Source: Syngnathus acus (lineage: Eukaryota; Chordata; Actinopteri; Syngnathiformes; Syngnathidae). Taken from it: 64,000 nt of DNA. The stretch spans positions 2,291,342 through 2,355,341 of the forward strand of contig NC_051090.1 of assembly GCF_901709675.1 (NCBI RefSeq). The letters are read 5' to 3'. The notes beneath the pieces are model-generated. The model searched no databases. It saw only the letters and a list, made by a program, of their open reading frames with translations, and was not told where the DNA came from. Shown here one piece after another: positions 40,412 to 52,733 of the stretch. Both the position numbers and the translations under genes were made by a program. Position 1 is the first letter of the stretch. The number at the start of each line of letters is the position of its first letter.

Positions 40412-43400
40412 AAGTTCACCAAAGTTCAATTAACTGTTCATTTTCGGTCTGCTTTGGATCGTTCCATTTTGGCAGTCTTGCTAACGACACTCTTCTCTGT
40501 GCTGTGTCAAATTCACAAGACGTTATTTGCACTTGATCTGGACTTTGAATATGTCTCGAATTGCTCACTCCTTTGATTGGCCGCACCGTACAGGATGTCC
40601 TTGAGCTCGCCTCGTAATTGTAGATGAGAACTCTGACTAATGACTCTGAGATGTGATGGAAGCGCGCGAGGCTGTTAACTGGCATGAAATTCACCATTAC
40701 TCATGTTGCGAGGCCCCGCCGCCCTCGAAATGGAAAGGGTCCTGAAAAATCCCAATGAACTCAGCAATCAGCTTTCCGCTGTGATTAGTTTTACCCTTCA
40801 GCTCCGATCTGCCCTCTTTCCAAGCTTGACAGACACGATGAAGGGCCGCCATGGCGGGCGCCAAAGAAAACAGCGGCCAAATAAAACATGTCGGAAAGCG
40901 CCAACGCTCGAAAGCAGTCCGGAGAACCAAAATACGAAAACAGGACTCTGCCTAACAGGGTTGCGTCGATCGCAAGGTGTCTTTCTCTGCGAGGGAAAAC
41001 CCGCCGATCTGTTTCGGCAGATGGGGAGCAACATGTGCGTTTAATCTGCCCGCTTCCAAATGCCCTGTGGCCGCCGCAGCAAAGAGCCCAAAACACGAAA
41101 ATGGATGAAATTATATCCACATGATTCAATGAGACAGCGAAAGGGAGGCCGGGTTCTCATGCGCTTCGTCAAGATAGCAAATCAAACGCAGCTTGGGCAA
41201 AACATTCGCATGACATCGTTTACACATATCACTTCCAGCGCCGGACTTCGACCATTTGAATCGAAATGACACTCGGAGACTAATTTGCCTCCGTGAAATA
41301 TTCCAAACGTGCACTTGTTCCGTAAATTATACCATCATTTTCCGGACTATTATTCCAGACCACTAAAATGAAAGGATGTTAGGTGCGGCTTACCAGATGC
41401 GCACGAACGAGGAATTGAGTGAGAGCCCGGCCGATAATTTGGTGTGAGGAAGCGTTCATGTAAATGACTCCAGAAATTGTGCTTAACAGCCAGTTTGCGC
41501 CCATGCCTGGATCGTCCGGGGGCCCCTTTAGAAACCATTTGGATGGCACAACAGGAAGCTCTCATGATAATGAGCCAGGCCAGCTTGAGCTTTCCTTTCG
41601 CCAGAGCTGGCGAGTTATCGAGTAAGATTTGCTTTGATAAGCAAAAAAAAAAAAATCACCAAATGTGTATGCCGCCACGCTCGCAAAGGCTACATGGAAG
41701 CACTTAAGCGGTCGTGATGCGGAGGCCTTCCTTCAAATGTCGACCAGCCCTGCATCACATTAGAGCACTAAAATGTGATTTCCTCCCAAGCTGAGGTTTC
41801 CCGGTTCTCCGGGTTGAGGCAAAAAAGGGGTCATAGAAAAGCAAACGTCTCGTGCCTCGGTGACGTTTTCAAACGTCCGTTTAACTCTCGGGCTGCATGC
41901 GCAATATTGAATTTTCCCCACCGCTTGTCCAGGTCTTCACGTTCGGGGGTCAACTTTCTAATGGCGTCCATATGAGGGCTTGTCAGGGAGAGAGTTACGA
42001 CTGTCACAGAATTGATATTCTCAAAGGGGCCCAATTAAGTTCATTTCCCGCTCAGGACTTTGATTTACACGCCGAGCTCACGTTTGTCTTATATTGGCCC
42101 CGTATGTCGGCCCTCGGTTCATCCGGTGTGTGATAGGAGCCCGTTTCAGTTACAACATCCATGATGACGTTGATGTTTATCTATAACCACACCAAACGAT
42201 CACATCCATTGCAAAATGATATTTCCATCGGTTTATTATTTCACCAAGCGCCATCCTCGCCGAGCAACCGTATCCACGTTTAACGGCCTAATTGGAGTGC
42301 AACACAATGCCTCTGCTGCCACTTTAGCGAGAGAACGGTCATTAATTATGCACTCCTTGACGAAATCCAAACCTGCCGCCAAAATGACAGAGCGGGGAAA
42401 TGAAAACAAGTGAACAAGATCGGATGTTCCCGGCAGTCGCCGCGGGAGCTGCGGCCTTCCGCCCCAGCATCTTCTCGCCTCTCTCTTGCTTCGCTCGGCC
42501 CGGTTCACTGCCGCTATTTTTAACACGTCCGCTTTACGACTCTTTTGTGAGCCCTGACAGCGCCTAATCCGACATAATTCAATGTGATGACTGGTTTGCG
42601 CTCTGTCGTATTCTTTATATTGGACCTTCACCAACATCGCCACCACACCATTCTGCACTCCAGCTATTTTCTTTCCGACAGGCATTTTTTTATATTCATC
42701 ACAATGCTTTCGGTGATGATTTGCTTTGTCTTTTTTTAATGACGAACATTAACATCCATAACTACTGTTGAAAGGTTGTTCTGTTATTTTCCTCTTTCAC
42801 AAATATTAAACCAGTCACTCAATACACGGCAGCATCTCATTTTGCGGCGGCGGGCAGTGGAGACGTTGGCTTCTTCGGGCATGGCCACAACTCTGGAAAG
42901 ATGCCGCTGCTTTGACATTAAACCCTGACATTAACCATCCACGCTCCCCTAACAACAACAAAAAAAAGCCAGTGAAACCGCAGCATGTATACACAAACTC
43001 CAAAGTACATTTCCAGAAGCTCTTTTTTTTTTTGTTCATTGTGGAAGTGTTAGGAAAGTATTTGAATACTTGTCATGACCGTGTGATTTAAAGTGTGGTA
43101 CAAAGTTTCTCTCACCTATGACAGTAGGCTGCTTGTGAGCCAGAGCGACAAGGGCTAAGGTTGAACTTCAACTTGAGTCTTTGTGCGACCAAACAAATAG
43201 GACTGCAATCCCATTGTTCATGTAGAAACATGAAAATAAATCGCAAGGAAAAACTGAGCCAGCTGTACAAAAGCTCATGTCTATAATAACACACACTCTT
43301 GTCTTGCGCGACAACAAATAAACATTGCAGAAGCTCCACCACTTGCCAAGCGAAATACTTCTGTGCCAGAAGCTTTAGACAGCAAACATGCCAGTAAAAT

Positions 43401-46400
43401 GAAACAACAGGTCAGCGTGGCATTGTGAGTCGACATGGGGAGGGGGTGCACTTATGCAAACTCCTGGAGGCGCACCAGGCCTCAAAGCGACAGCCAGAGA
43501 AATGCGGTGAAACCGAGATGCCACAATACCCTTTTTAGTTTTGTACACTACGTAGTCATCGGCGTGCCAACCTTGTGTACTTTTCACAGTGGCGGGAAAA
43601 GTGGTACTAATTCTACTTAACCGTTAAACAAGTCCAAAATGAAAGCAAGAAAAGCAAAAAGTAAAACGATTCTGAGCTCAGCATCAAAACTTTAGCACAA
43701 GGGATTTTCCCTCCAAAAAGCTAGCTAGCGTGGACTCATGCTACTATGCTATCAAAACATGTTCCGGTAGCTTTGCTAACCTAAAAATGCTGCATCAGCT
43801 AATAACACGGGAAAAATATATCGACTTTACAGCGTTAAATTCACAAAACCCCCAATATTCATTCCCTATCGCTGCGCCTCTTTAGCATTTGAATTACTTT
43901 CCCCCGAGTCCACTATTGGCGACACACAGGCGAGCGGCAATTTATCAAGGCGTGTATGACGCGGCAAATCACGAGGCTCATTTCTGTGCATGATTCTCTC
44001 CTTAATTCAATCATCTCATTCCCGTTCCATGTTTCACTGCCAAATTTGTTTAAAAACAAAAATCGAGTCTTGTTCCGATCCAATCGACCATCTCGCCGAT
44101 GGCAACGGTTCCCGCGTTCCACTCGTCACAGTTAATCTTCACTTTTCATATTCATGAATTATTTCCCTCAAATTTTTTTCCCCTCAGAGGCCAGAGCACA
44201 AAATTTGTCAGTTAGTGTGACGGTAAATTATAATGTAATATCCAACAAATAATTTTTATTTCCTGGCTTTTCTTTCAGTCGTGCATTGGCAAAGCTAAAT
44301 TGCTTGGCGCTGCTTCAATATCGGATCCAAATGAGCGCTAAGAGGTGTCACTGTCTGACTGAGGCCGATTAAATGAAGAAAAAAAAAATAAAGAATACAG
44401 TACAGATGTTTTCTTTTCTCTTTTTTTAACTTTTGACCTAATAACAGAACCCTGGCCAAACGTTTCTCTGCTAAACCAAGTCCAAAGCGGAACAAATGTG
44501 ACCAAACATAAAACATGTTTTGAAAGCGAGAGGGCTCGCAGGTGATTGCGTCAGCCTCCAGGCGGGGGGGGGGATCTTGCTCTTAAAATGGGGAAATCAC
44601 AATATAAATCATGACTTTATGTACTCTGCCCTTAAATGGCCCACTGATAAAATTGTCTCCCTTCTTCGAAAATACTACAACGTTAATATTTGGATGCAGT
44701 TAAACTTTATTTACAGTCATTTTCCACATTGAGATTTATTTCAGTATTTTTTTTGTCTGTCTTTAAATATTATGATCTAATGACTCAATTACAACTCAAT
44801 TAAGCAATTAGATTTTTCACTTGCATCTACTTCATCTGATGACATTTAAAATGAGTAAAAAAGTGCGAGTACTTTGACCTCATCTGATTCTGGATGTTGT
44901 CTTAAGACTCAACTGCCCATATTTGGAATTTCTTTTTCAAATTCTTCCTGCCTTGTCTGTAAAAAACATTCAAGTTGAGCGCTCAACATCCGGCCTAATG
45001 CTTGAAAAATGTTGTAAAAGCCGCATTCAGCGCACGCCTAATCGCTTGTCATAGACGATGCCCGATGAGTCGCCCGCATATTCTTTCGGATGACATCACT
45101 CGGAATATAATGCGTCGAGTGTTTATTTAAGCCTTCACGTCTTCTCTTAAACATTGAAATTAACCTCGGCATATGAACCGTAGCACCCCGCGTGTGCGTA
45201 ATTTTAGCTTGACACTTTAAACACACGTCTCTTTGCTACGTCGGGCAGCCGTTGGCCTCTGGTGTTTATTTTGCGCAGAAGCGTCGTGTCACGTGGAGCC
45301 TACCGGCTGCACTTTGAGCCGCTGTATGACAAAGCAAGTAGGCAACGAAAATACTCATGAGAAGTGAATAAAAATCCCCAATTCTGTTATATCGGCACCA
45401 TAAAATACGTACTTCAACTATATAAGATTATTTAAGACTTCTTTAAATTTGATTTCAGTCCATTATTATTTATATAGTTTAATATTTGTATTTTATTTGA
45501 TACATTTTTATTTTACATTATATTTTATTATTCTACTATTTTATTTTAATACTATTTTGTATTATTAAAATCAAGTATCATCATACAGATTAATATTTTG
45601 CAAGCACTGCTGAAAAAAAAAATAGAAACAAACACTTCCACAAAATCCATGATGACATACAGTCCAAGAGTCAACAAGGGTGCTAAAGACAAGTCCTAAA
45701 AGAGGTCCGTCAGCCGTCCCCATGTTGCTACGTCAACCGAGACCCCCCAAAAACACACACGCACACGCCTTCATATCTCCAATGTATTAGTAAACCGATC
45801 TGGCTCAGTAGAAAGGTTAAACTGATTACACTTTTGGATCGGACACAATTATGACACAATCTGTGCGTAATGTATAAGAGGTCCGAAAGTGGGGACTGCA
45901 GCTCTTCAGGTTTCAGACACAAGGCGGTGATTAAATGTGGAGGAAATAGGCAAACTCCAAATATTGCATTCCACGTAAATGTAATTAGGGCGTACAGCGC
46001 ATAGAAAATCCTGCACGCTTTGATACCTGCTTACAAGGTTGGAAGCAAAGTAGCTGGAGTGCTTTGACCTTGTGGATTTTAAATTGGAGAAGTGCACAAT
46101 ATTTTACATTAAATTAAGGATGTTATGCATATACATACATAAAGTATATAATGCACATATATGTAAATATTATATATAATACACACACTGATGCATATAA
46201 ATCTACATGAAATGAAATATAAATTGAAAAAAATATTACTAGTGTTTTGAGGCTGTTGGGGGGGGGGGGAGTTCCTGGAAGGATGCAAAGTGTTGGATGA
46301 CATGAGTGCAAAAGATTGACTGAGAACCATTTTGCCCTGACATGGACTTGGCTCCGATCCTCAATGAGGAAAAACGAGCAAGATCCCGGTTTTTGTTTGC

Positions 46401-49400
46401 CAGCAGTTTCATCACACAAATGTCACACATGGACAGTGTTGTGTTACTTTTTTAGCATGACAACCAAGCGGCTCAGCAGAGGGAGGAAACAACGACAAGG
46501 GGGAGTGAGGATGAAATGTTTGTTTGCGTAGATAGTAAATTACAACGATCTAGCTACCTGTTGAAATCGTTAGGCAAGCAGATGTCTGGCCAAGATCATT
46601 CTGGAATTGTCGAAAAGGGGGCAGCACATGACCTTCATACGGAGAAGTCCACCTCCGCTAAGTATACAGCTTTGATTAGGTGCTTTGAGGTACGCGTGCC
46701 AATTGATCAGAGAATAACAGTGGACCCAGAATTGACCCCTGTGGCACCCCACGTGTGATATTCCTTCTGCTGGATGCAGAACATAAAGTTCATAGCATTC
46801 CTTCAAATAATATGTCATTAAAAGTTTATGATATGGGGTTGAGTGATTTGTTGATTAACACCGGTCATTTAAAAGACATGTTACTCAACTGTAAAACGGA
46901 ATGAGTGAGATGAGAGAGCAACAATTTACTGGGTTACATTTGGGGAAACCACCATTTGAACACGGAACACTTTTACCTCAAGCCAAAATGAAAAAAACAG
47001 TCGAATGAGGCGTTTAAACTGAACCCGAGCCCAAACTGTCCGAGTAAAATATTATCATTGCGTCCCATCGTCTGTCATCCCGTACTTTTGTTTTAGAAAA
47101 TGCAAAGTTGAAGTAATTGTAAAAACAGCTGCTTTGCTGATCTCGTTTCCATGGCCAGAAACCGCCAAACAAATCCATCATCGCATACCACAGCGTTCCC
47201 TAATAACGCTCAAAGCACCTTATTTCATTTGAACAAATTACCGACAAGGCAAATAAAGTACGCACGCTGTCAATAAAGTCCGTTTCACATCGTGCGGTTT
47301 AAGATGTATATATTTTTCTAGGGGTGCTGAGAGCTCTAGAGAAGAACAATATCAGTCTGGGACAAAGTTAGGGCTACTCTCACTGGATCTCTTTTTAATA
47401 TTTATGCAGACATGAAGGGGTGGGTGGAAAAAAAATGCAATAACTTAAAAACAACAAGTGAATTAGGCATGAAACACAACAGGATATTGCAAAGAGATTA
47501 GGTTGTTTCCTCCTCGCCAGCGTGTCCCTCGTTGCACCGCACAACAGCCCACGGCCCTCTTTAATTGGAGCCCCAACATGACTCCGACAAACTTTCCTGA
47601 CAGGAGTGTAGCGTAGCAGCAAAATATGCTCAAATGAGTCAAATGGAGAATATGGAAAATATTATTCTTTAACTTTAACCTGCCAATTATTTTTACGGGA
47701 AAGAAAATGTTTCTCGACAGTTTTATTGCGCATTTAGATGTTTGTTAAAAGTCAAGAAATAAAAGAACAATGTCCGTACGGGGCCAAGAACGGTCGCGAA
47801 CGATGGCAAATATAGCGCAGCGGCCCGTCTGCCTTATTTGCGGTTATTTACGGTCGCTTGCGAGATTGTCAGCGAATTCCGCTCGCTTTTTCTCATTTGT
47901 CATCCCAAAACGATGTCACGAGTCACAAACTTTATGGAAGGAGCCTTACAATTATTTTTCCTTCTCCAAACGGCATCACTTAAAATATTAGCCGTCTACA
48001 AACGGCGACAGGCTCGAGCGGGGGTCCGACATGAATTGCGCCCCACGATAATGACGACTTTTCCTGCCATAAGTTGACAATTTAGAGAAAGAGACGTTTG
48101 AAAATGTTTAAAGGGAAGCAGGGTGTGTGTTATATTTGGACATGTGGAGACGTAGTACGCTTCACAAGGGTCCAATGGAATCTGCTGCTGGAAAGATAAT
48201 AAAGATCAGTTCTTTTTTTTTTTCCGCTCCCCGTCCGAATGTCTGATCTATTTCCTCTGTAACAACTGCTCACATTCTTGAATGTCTTTGACCATTTTAT
48301 GACCAAACACAAAGGTAGGCGGCAGCACTAAAATATATTTTCATGAGTCAACCTAAGGACTTTGAGACTTCTCTGACCGAAAAAGATGAGCTTTTCCATG
48401 GAACTTAATTGGATTAAGTCAATGGAATGCAGACTAGAAATTGACTGCAAGCAGACCATGTACATGCAAATGTGTCAACTTGTTGACAGGGTGGACATTT
48501 ATGGCGAATGTGAGCATTTGGTGGACCTTCACTTAGCAACATTTATATATATTTAAGTTTGGGCACTTGGTTCACACCTCCTGCGTAGCTGACAATTTGG
48601 TGATAGAAAGTAGATTAGACAGTTTAGACCAAGTAATACCGGGTCTAAATTGTGGCGCAGGTGGATTTGATCCAGGCAGATTTTGCGCTTTTCTGATATG
48701 TACGATGGATATCATCGTATTTTGTTTATAAATATGATATTGGAGAGCATCGAACCTCTCTCATAAATATCAATTCAAAGTCGAGTCCTTCAAAAGTTTT
48801 AGCAACGCACCTCCCGAGTGCTAAAATTGGCCACTCAAGTCCCCCAAAATAAGCACGAGTTGTCAAGGAGGCGGCACGCTTAAAATGAAACGGGCACTAT
48901 TGTAATACCGCATACTCGTCAGTCACTTTGATTTGAAGAGGACCGCTTGTGACGGAGTCTCGGGGTATGCGCACATAGCTAGGCTAGGGCAAACGTTAGC
49001 AACCATCCCTCTGTGGCTCGCGACTCCAGACGAATCCATTTCTCTTGCTGTTTGGTTTGGATACGAAGCCAATTCACTTAATACTTGCGGGACGGCTAAA
49101 CGTGAAAAGCCCCCCATTTAAACGGATCAAGTGCAGGCATTGTTTGGTTATGTTCACCATGTGTGTTGGCTTTTCAGGATCCGAATCCCTTCTCCCAAAA
49201 CACAGTGCTTGTGAAAATAAACATGGCTTGGCCCTACACAAATTGTGGACTAATTGTGTATTTGGACTAAATCATTCTTCAAGTTAGTGGGCTTTTTCCA
49301 TTTGTAAAAGGGTATAGCGGAGTGACAGCTTGACATTGATCAGTGTGTTGACTTGTGGAATCGGAGCTTTACCTGTAACGCACCCGGCCGCAAAGTAGTG

Positions 49401-52400
49401 CGACTCGAGCAGCGGCTCACCTCTTCATGTGGAAAAACAACATGTTCTCTTAACACGTTCCTCTAAAAATACACATGAATTCGAATTACGACTATTGTAA
49501 ACTAAAATTGGCCATTCGGCCAAGGCATTATGATGTAGTATGTGTTTGTTGATTTGAGCAATTTCTGGGCCACGCCACACAAAGTGTATAGAAAATGAGA
49601 TTTAAAAGCTGCTAAAAAGAAATACTGAAAGTTTCCTGCTGTGTATCACATCGCACCATCGCAAGCTTTTCCACCCAGCGATATCAAGGCGCTCTAAAAC
49701 GACCCCACCACAACACCTCTGTCCACATGTTTTCTAAAGCAGCCACCAGGTATGATGCATATCTAGCTAACCAGCTATTATGCATAGCGTATGATGTTTA
49801 GCTAGCTAATTACATGTCCCGATTGTGCCAGATTACCGCGAATAAGAATGAAGGTGCTTAAAGAGGGCACACATTGAGTGTTTCCAGGTTTATGGAGACT
49901 CACCATACACTTGTTGGGTTTCTCCCCAGAGTGAACCCTCATGTGAATGAGCAGCTTGTAGCGGGCGTTGAAGGGCTTGTAGCGCCGGATGCATCCGGCC
50001 CAGAAGCAGGTGAAGTCCTCACCTTTGCGTTGGTCGATGTGGACCTTTTCAATGTGCCGGACGAGCTCCTCTTGTTGCTCGTAGGCAGCATTGCAGTCAA
50101 TCCAGCGACATGACTGCTTATCGGCCTGCGTTAGGCCTACTTCCTCACTCTCCATGCCCGCGTGGAAGCCAGGGGGGCCTCCGGACGACAACGACTTGAG
50201 TCCCGGGGAAGAGCCCGGTGCCGGTTGATGGCTATTCAGAGGGCCGCCCCCCGCATATTGGTGCAGGTGGTACGGCGGCGGCATGGTGGCGCGGGGGTGT
50301 TGATGGAGGTGACGGAGGTTTCCATGGCGACCACTTAAATGTTGGTGGTAGCGATGTTGCAAGAGTTCATCGTCACTGGCGGTGAAGTCATCTAAAGGCT
50401 CCTGCTTGAGGCTGGCCCCCGATCTTTGGCTCATGTCCAGCAGAGCCCCGGTTTCAGACCCCGATCTTTTGTTCCCGTCCAGGACCGCCCCGTTTTCAGT
50501 CCCCGATCTTTGACTCCTGTCCAAAAGAGCCCCGCTTTCTTGCGCCGTTTGTAGCGTCCCTGACATTAGCATGAATAGGCCCAACCCATCTGAGCCGCCT
50601 CCCGCATTCCCCAAGGGGGGCCCTCCGGCCTCACGGCCCAGCTGCATGGAGCCCCGCTCCTCGCACCGCCCCTGGCCTTGCTCCGGCTCCACCGAAGACA
50701 CCGACGACGAGGAAGAGGAGCAAGAGGACAGGGACAGCAGGCAGGTGGCAGGTGAGTTTGACAGCAGATAGCTCTCCTGCAGCGTGGGCTGCTGGGGGCT
50801 TTGGTGCTGCGGGGGTTTGTGAGGGGCTTCCCGAGAGCAGGGGATACTCGGCGGGGATGTTGACGATGAAGAGGAGGAGGAAGAGGGAGAAGAGAATCTG
50901 CCGTTGCCGGTGTGGCTGGGCGAGAGGTTAGCGCGGAAGCCGTTGACGCAAGCCACCATGGACATCTGCGACGAGGCACAGATGATGGCGGTGATGTTGA
51001 TCTCCTCGGGGGCGGTTCTGGTCCCAGACGGGGAATCTGCGACGCTGCCGGTTTGGACGCCGGACTGCGAGACCGGCGAAAGGCGACGTCTTTTCAGACT
51101 GCCGGCGCTGAGCAGACGCGCCGAATGACGGGAGCTCGCTGGGGACAAAGCCGACGGGGAGGAGCCGTCTTCATTATTAAAGGCTTGCGACAGATCCCCC
51201 GATGCAGCGTTGCTCGCCATACGCATGCTATCGCCGCCGTTGTCGCCAGCGTGTGCCATCTCGTCCCTTGACGTCCTCAGAACCATCCCGGACCTCGAGT
51301 TGTGAAACCCGGCCTGGACCCTGGGCGCCATGCTCGAAACGGCGTAGCCCATCACGTCCTCTTCTTTGATTGAGTACGGCAGAGCCGATAGAGCCCCGTC
51401 GGCGCCGCCGCAGCTCAGGCCAGGCGAGGCCCCCGGCAGGGTCCTCTGAAAAGTGGATGACCTGCAGAGAGGGGACAAAAAAAAAACAAAGGGGGGATCA
51501 TGAGCGCCATCAGCTTAGCAACTGTTGACAGACAGACTGGTTCATCTTCCCATTCACTGAAATGAATGTCACAGACCAAAAAAGTAACATTTTCTGCTAT
51601 CTGAAGTTTACATATCTGCATCCGTGGCCTTATTTAGGGGAATTGTTAGATGTTGTTGGCTCCAGTCAAGCCTAAAAACTAAATTTACTGAATTATATCT
51701 CTTTGTTTGTTAACATTATCTAATTTTGCAGTTTTGGCTAGCCAGTTTACAACATTGGAAAAGGTATTAAAAATGTTTTAATAGGCCTAAACAGCATATG
51801 AAATGTAACACGATTTCTATTCACTGTGCCAAGTTATCAAAGCAAAAACAGAAGTGAAATGATTTTTTTTTGTAGTAAAGTCAATTCCAGATTCATTCCT
51901 TTTTCATGTTGGAATACTTCCCTGATGAGCTCAAATATTCCTCCAGATGGATGAAACAAAATCTAGTAATGCGAGAATATAAACGGGCATTTATTGCTAA
52001 GATTAGAAAGGCAAGGCTGTAGCCGAGACTGAGAGGCCACTGGCTCAAGTGTCCGTCCGCCTGACGTCCTTTGATGGCACAATCGGGGTTAAACCCAAGC
52101 CAACATGGGCGGATGAATATGGAGTCACCTGTTTTTTGGTGGCGTAATTGCAGCCTCAGAAGGGTTAGTCCATTACAATGCTGTGTATTATGGTGGGAAT
52201 CTCTGCCTCGCTGAATGGGGGACCCCACTCGGATTTCCCCGTGCGTCGCTGTGATCCCCGACATAATAATTCCTGTCAGTTGGCTCATTATGGATTTTGT
52301 GCAGAGCCCCTGAGTGATGTGAGAAGATCTTTCTTTTCTTTCAAGGCCGTCTCACGATGAAGGAATCGTCTTTGTCCGCCCCCCCCCCCCCCCCCCCCAC

Positions 52401-52733
52401 CCCTACACCGACTCACTCAAAAAGTATGGCGGAAAAAAAAAAAAACAGAGCCACAGAAAGTGAGTTTAGCTGAGCGGACAATATGAGAAGAATCTCAGAC
52501 AACAAGGAAATAATAATGCAGCTCGGCAGTGAATGTTTACCTGGCGTTCTGGTGAGGGCTGTCCTGCAGAAGATGATCGGGTGCAGGACTGTCGCAATGG
52601 AGGCTCTGCGGGTAAAGCCCCCCTGGGTGACCCCCCAAGGGCAGCGGCAAAGTCTGCCCACGTGGCATCATGGCGCCCTGGCTGCCCCCCAGCTCAGCGT
52701 CGCCATTTTTTTCTAAGCAGTAGCTGTTGTTAC
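25977..52733 (-). CDS. glis1: GLIS1 zinc-finger transcription factor, 5'-partial
   Basis: Krüppel-like transcription factor of the GLI/ZIC/GLIS superfamily. Exons, in transcript order: 52733-52541, 51461-49904, 37161-37000, 35446-35336, 33181-33061, 31190-31010, 27126-26978, 26331-26188, 26113-25977. They give 917 residues; all joins keep frame. The large exon holds a Ser/Pro-rich N-terminal region and fingers 1-2 ([19 protein letters not shown], then [20 protein letters not shown]). The next carries fingers 3-4 ([39 protein letters not shown]), and the next finger 5 ([20 protein letters not shown]). The C-terminal exons encode [13 protein letters not shown], a His run, a Pro run and the end [15 protein letters not shown], which mirrors human GLIS1. 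[11 protein letters not shown] after finger 5 and the C-terminus favour GLIS1 over GLIS3. The first exon here begins mid-codon, so the start is missing. Confidence 0.95.
26332..26977 (-). other. glis1: glis1 intron between the last three coding exons
   Basis: A 646-bp intron with a G-run next to the acceptor at 26338-26347. No exon or other feature is seen. Confidence 0.6.
27127..28200 (-). other. glis1: glis1 intron, left part
   Basis: Intron DNA without a convincing gene. A 73-codon plus-strand frame at 27786-28007, followed by AATAAA near 28149, was considered and not accepted. Confidence 0.5.
28201..28325 (+). promoter_or_regulatory. CpG-rich promoter of a nested transcription unit (CRE, E-box)
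   Basis: Within AT-rich intron DNA, 28223-28230 is a full CRE (TGACGTCA) that overlaps the palindromic E-box TCACGTGA (28228-28235). TCTCGCG follows at 28238-28244, and there are many CpGs up to 28320. This cluster is typical of a TATA-less promoter. A plausible first noncoding exon ends CAACAG before GTCCGT at 28325. Confidence 0.5.
28437..28729 (+). CDS. Putative nested three-exon small-protein gene (30 codons), unknown
   Basis: I do not recognise this. Proposed coding exons are 28437-28480, 28613-28636 and 28705-28729. An untranslated first exon ends near 28324, and the acceptor before 28417 reads CTTGTAG. The ATG has a strong Kozak context (A at -3, G at +4). Donors GTAAGT and GTGAGT and acceptors ATTCAG and CTACAG are good, and the frame stays open through both joins. 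The product starts [12 protein letters not shown] and ends MLQAFMVT, and its first half is very basic. AATAAA follows at 29067-29072. It lies antisense inside a glis1 intron, downstream of a CRE/E-box promoter. It could instead be a noncoding RNA or a decayed gene. Confidence 0.35.
29067..29072 (+). terminator. Poly(A) signal of the nested unit
   Basis: AATAAA about 340 bases after the proposed stop codon at 28727-28729 and 850 bases after the CRE promoter. Confidence 0.35.
29073..31009 (-). other. glis1: glis1 intron, right part
   Basis: Intron DNA. A degenerate direct repeat built around AAATTCAAATGA occurs at 30124-30192. No gene is seen. Confidence 0.5.
31191..33060 (-). other. glis1: glis1 intron, no gene seen
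   Basis: A 1.87-kb intron. It contains T-runs at about 31298 and 31330. I see no additional exon or element that can be supported. Confidence 0.6.
33400..33413 (-). promoter_or_regulatory. CTCF-like motif, minus orientation (1 mismatch, strong core)
   Basis: The reverse complement reads CCTCCAGGGGGCGC. It fits CCASYAGRKGGCRS except for T at position 3 and contains the high-affinity AGGGGGCGC core. Confidence 0.5.
34006..34019 (-). promoter_or_regulatory. CTCF-like motif, minus orientation (1 mismatch)
   Basis: The reverse complement reads CCACAAGATGGCGC. It fits CCASYAGRKGGCRS except for A at position 5. It lies 600 bases from the motif at 33400, in the same orientation. Confidence 0.4.
35447..36999 (-). 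other. glis1: glis1 intron, no gene seen
   Basis: A 1.55-kb intron between finger 5 and fingers 3-4. AT-rich, with A-runs near 36670-36700. No feature can be supported. Confidence 0.6.
37205..37280. repeat. Decayed interspersed repeat of the CCGATTAATCGG type
   Basis: GACCGATGTGGATTT, GCCGATTCAG and GCCGATTAATCGGTTGATTA follow one another. This pattern is common to dispersed vertebrate repeats rich in CCGAT/ATCGG. Recognised from memory. Confidence 0.4.
40382..40408. repeat. 27-base A homopolymer
   Basis: A run of 27 A after a T, inside the large glis1 intron. It could be the tail of a lost retroelement, but no body is recognised upstream. Confidence 0.9.
46600..46830 (-). mobile_element. 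Decayed non-LTR retrotransposon reverse-transcriptase fragment
   Basis: On the minus strand, bases 46721-46750 encode [10 protein letters not shown], continuing as LLFSDQL. This is the same reverse-transcriptase block as in the 3' UTR of sh3gl1 and likely the same family. The flanking frames are shifted, so the copy is dead. The outer limits are approximate. Confidence 0.65.
50417..50542 (-). repeat. glis1: 42-bp x 3 in-frame tandem repeat in the glis1 N-terminal exon
   Basis: Three adjacent 42-bp units (50417-50458, 50459-50500, 50501-50542), each starting CCCCGATCTTT on the plus strand, encode three variants of a 14-residue unit: [28 protein letters not shown] and [14 protein letters not shown]. 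The length is a multiple of three, so copy-number change would not break the frame. Confidence 0.9.
51462..52540 (-). other. glis1: glis1 intron with a long C homopolymer
   Basis: A 1.08-kb intron. At 52380-52399 it carries an almost pure C-run of about 20 bases, which is G-rich on the transcribed RNA. Confidence 0.7.

Larger units (their letters stand above)
37162..49903 (-). other. glis1: Large glis1 intron (12.7 kb)
   Basis: Separates fingers 1-2 from fingers 3-4. It contains a decayed AATCGG-type repeat (37205-37280), a 27-base A-run (40382-40408), AT-rich low-complexity DNA (45420-45600, 46120-46220) and a LINE reverse-transcriptase fragment (46600-46830). No additional exon is supported. 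Introns of this size in developmental regulators often hold enhancers, but none can be proven here. Confidence 0.6.

Noticed and set aside
50912-51271. 119-codon plus-strand open frame opposite the glis1 N-terminal exon
   Set aside because: It is the antisense shadow of a GC-rich, stop-poor coding exon and has no family resemblance.
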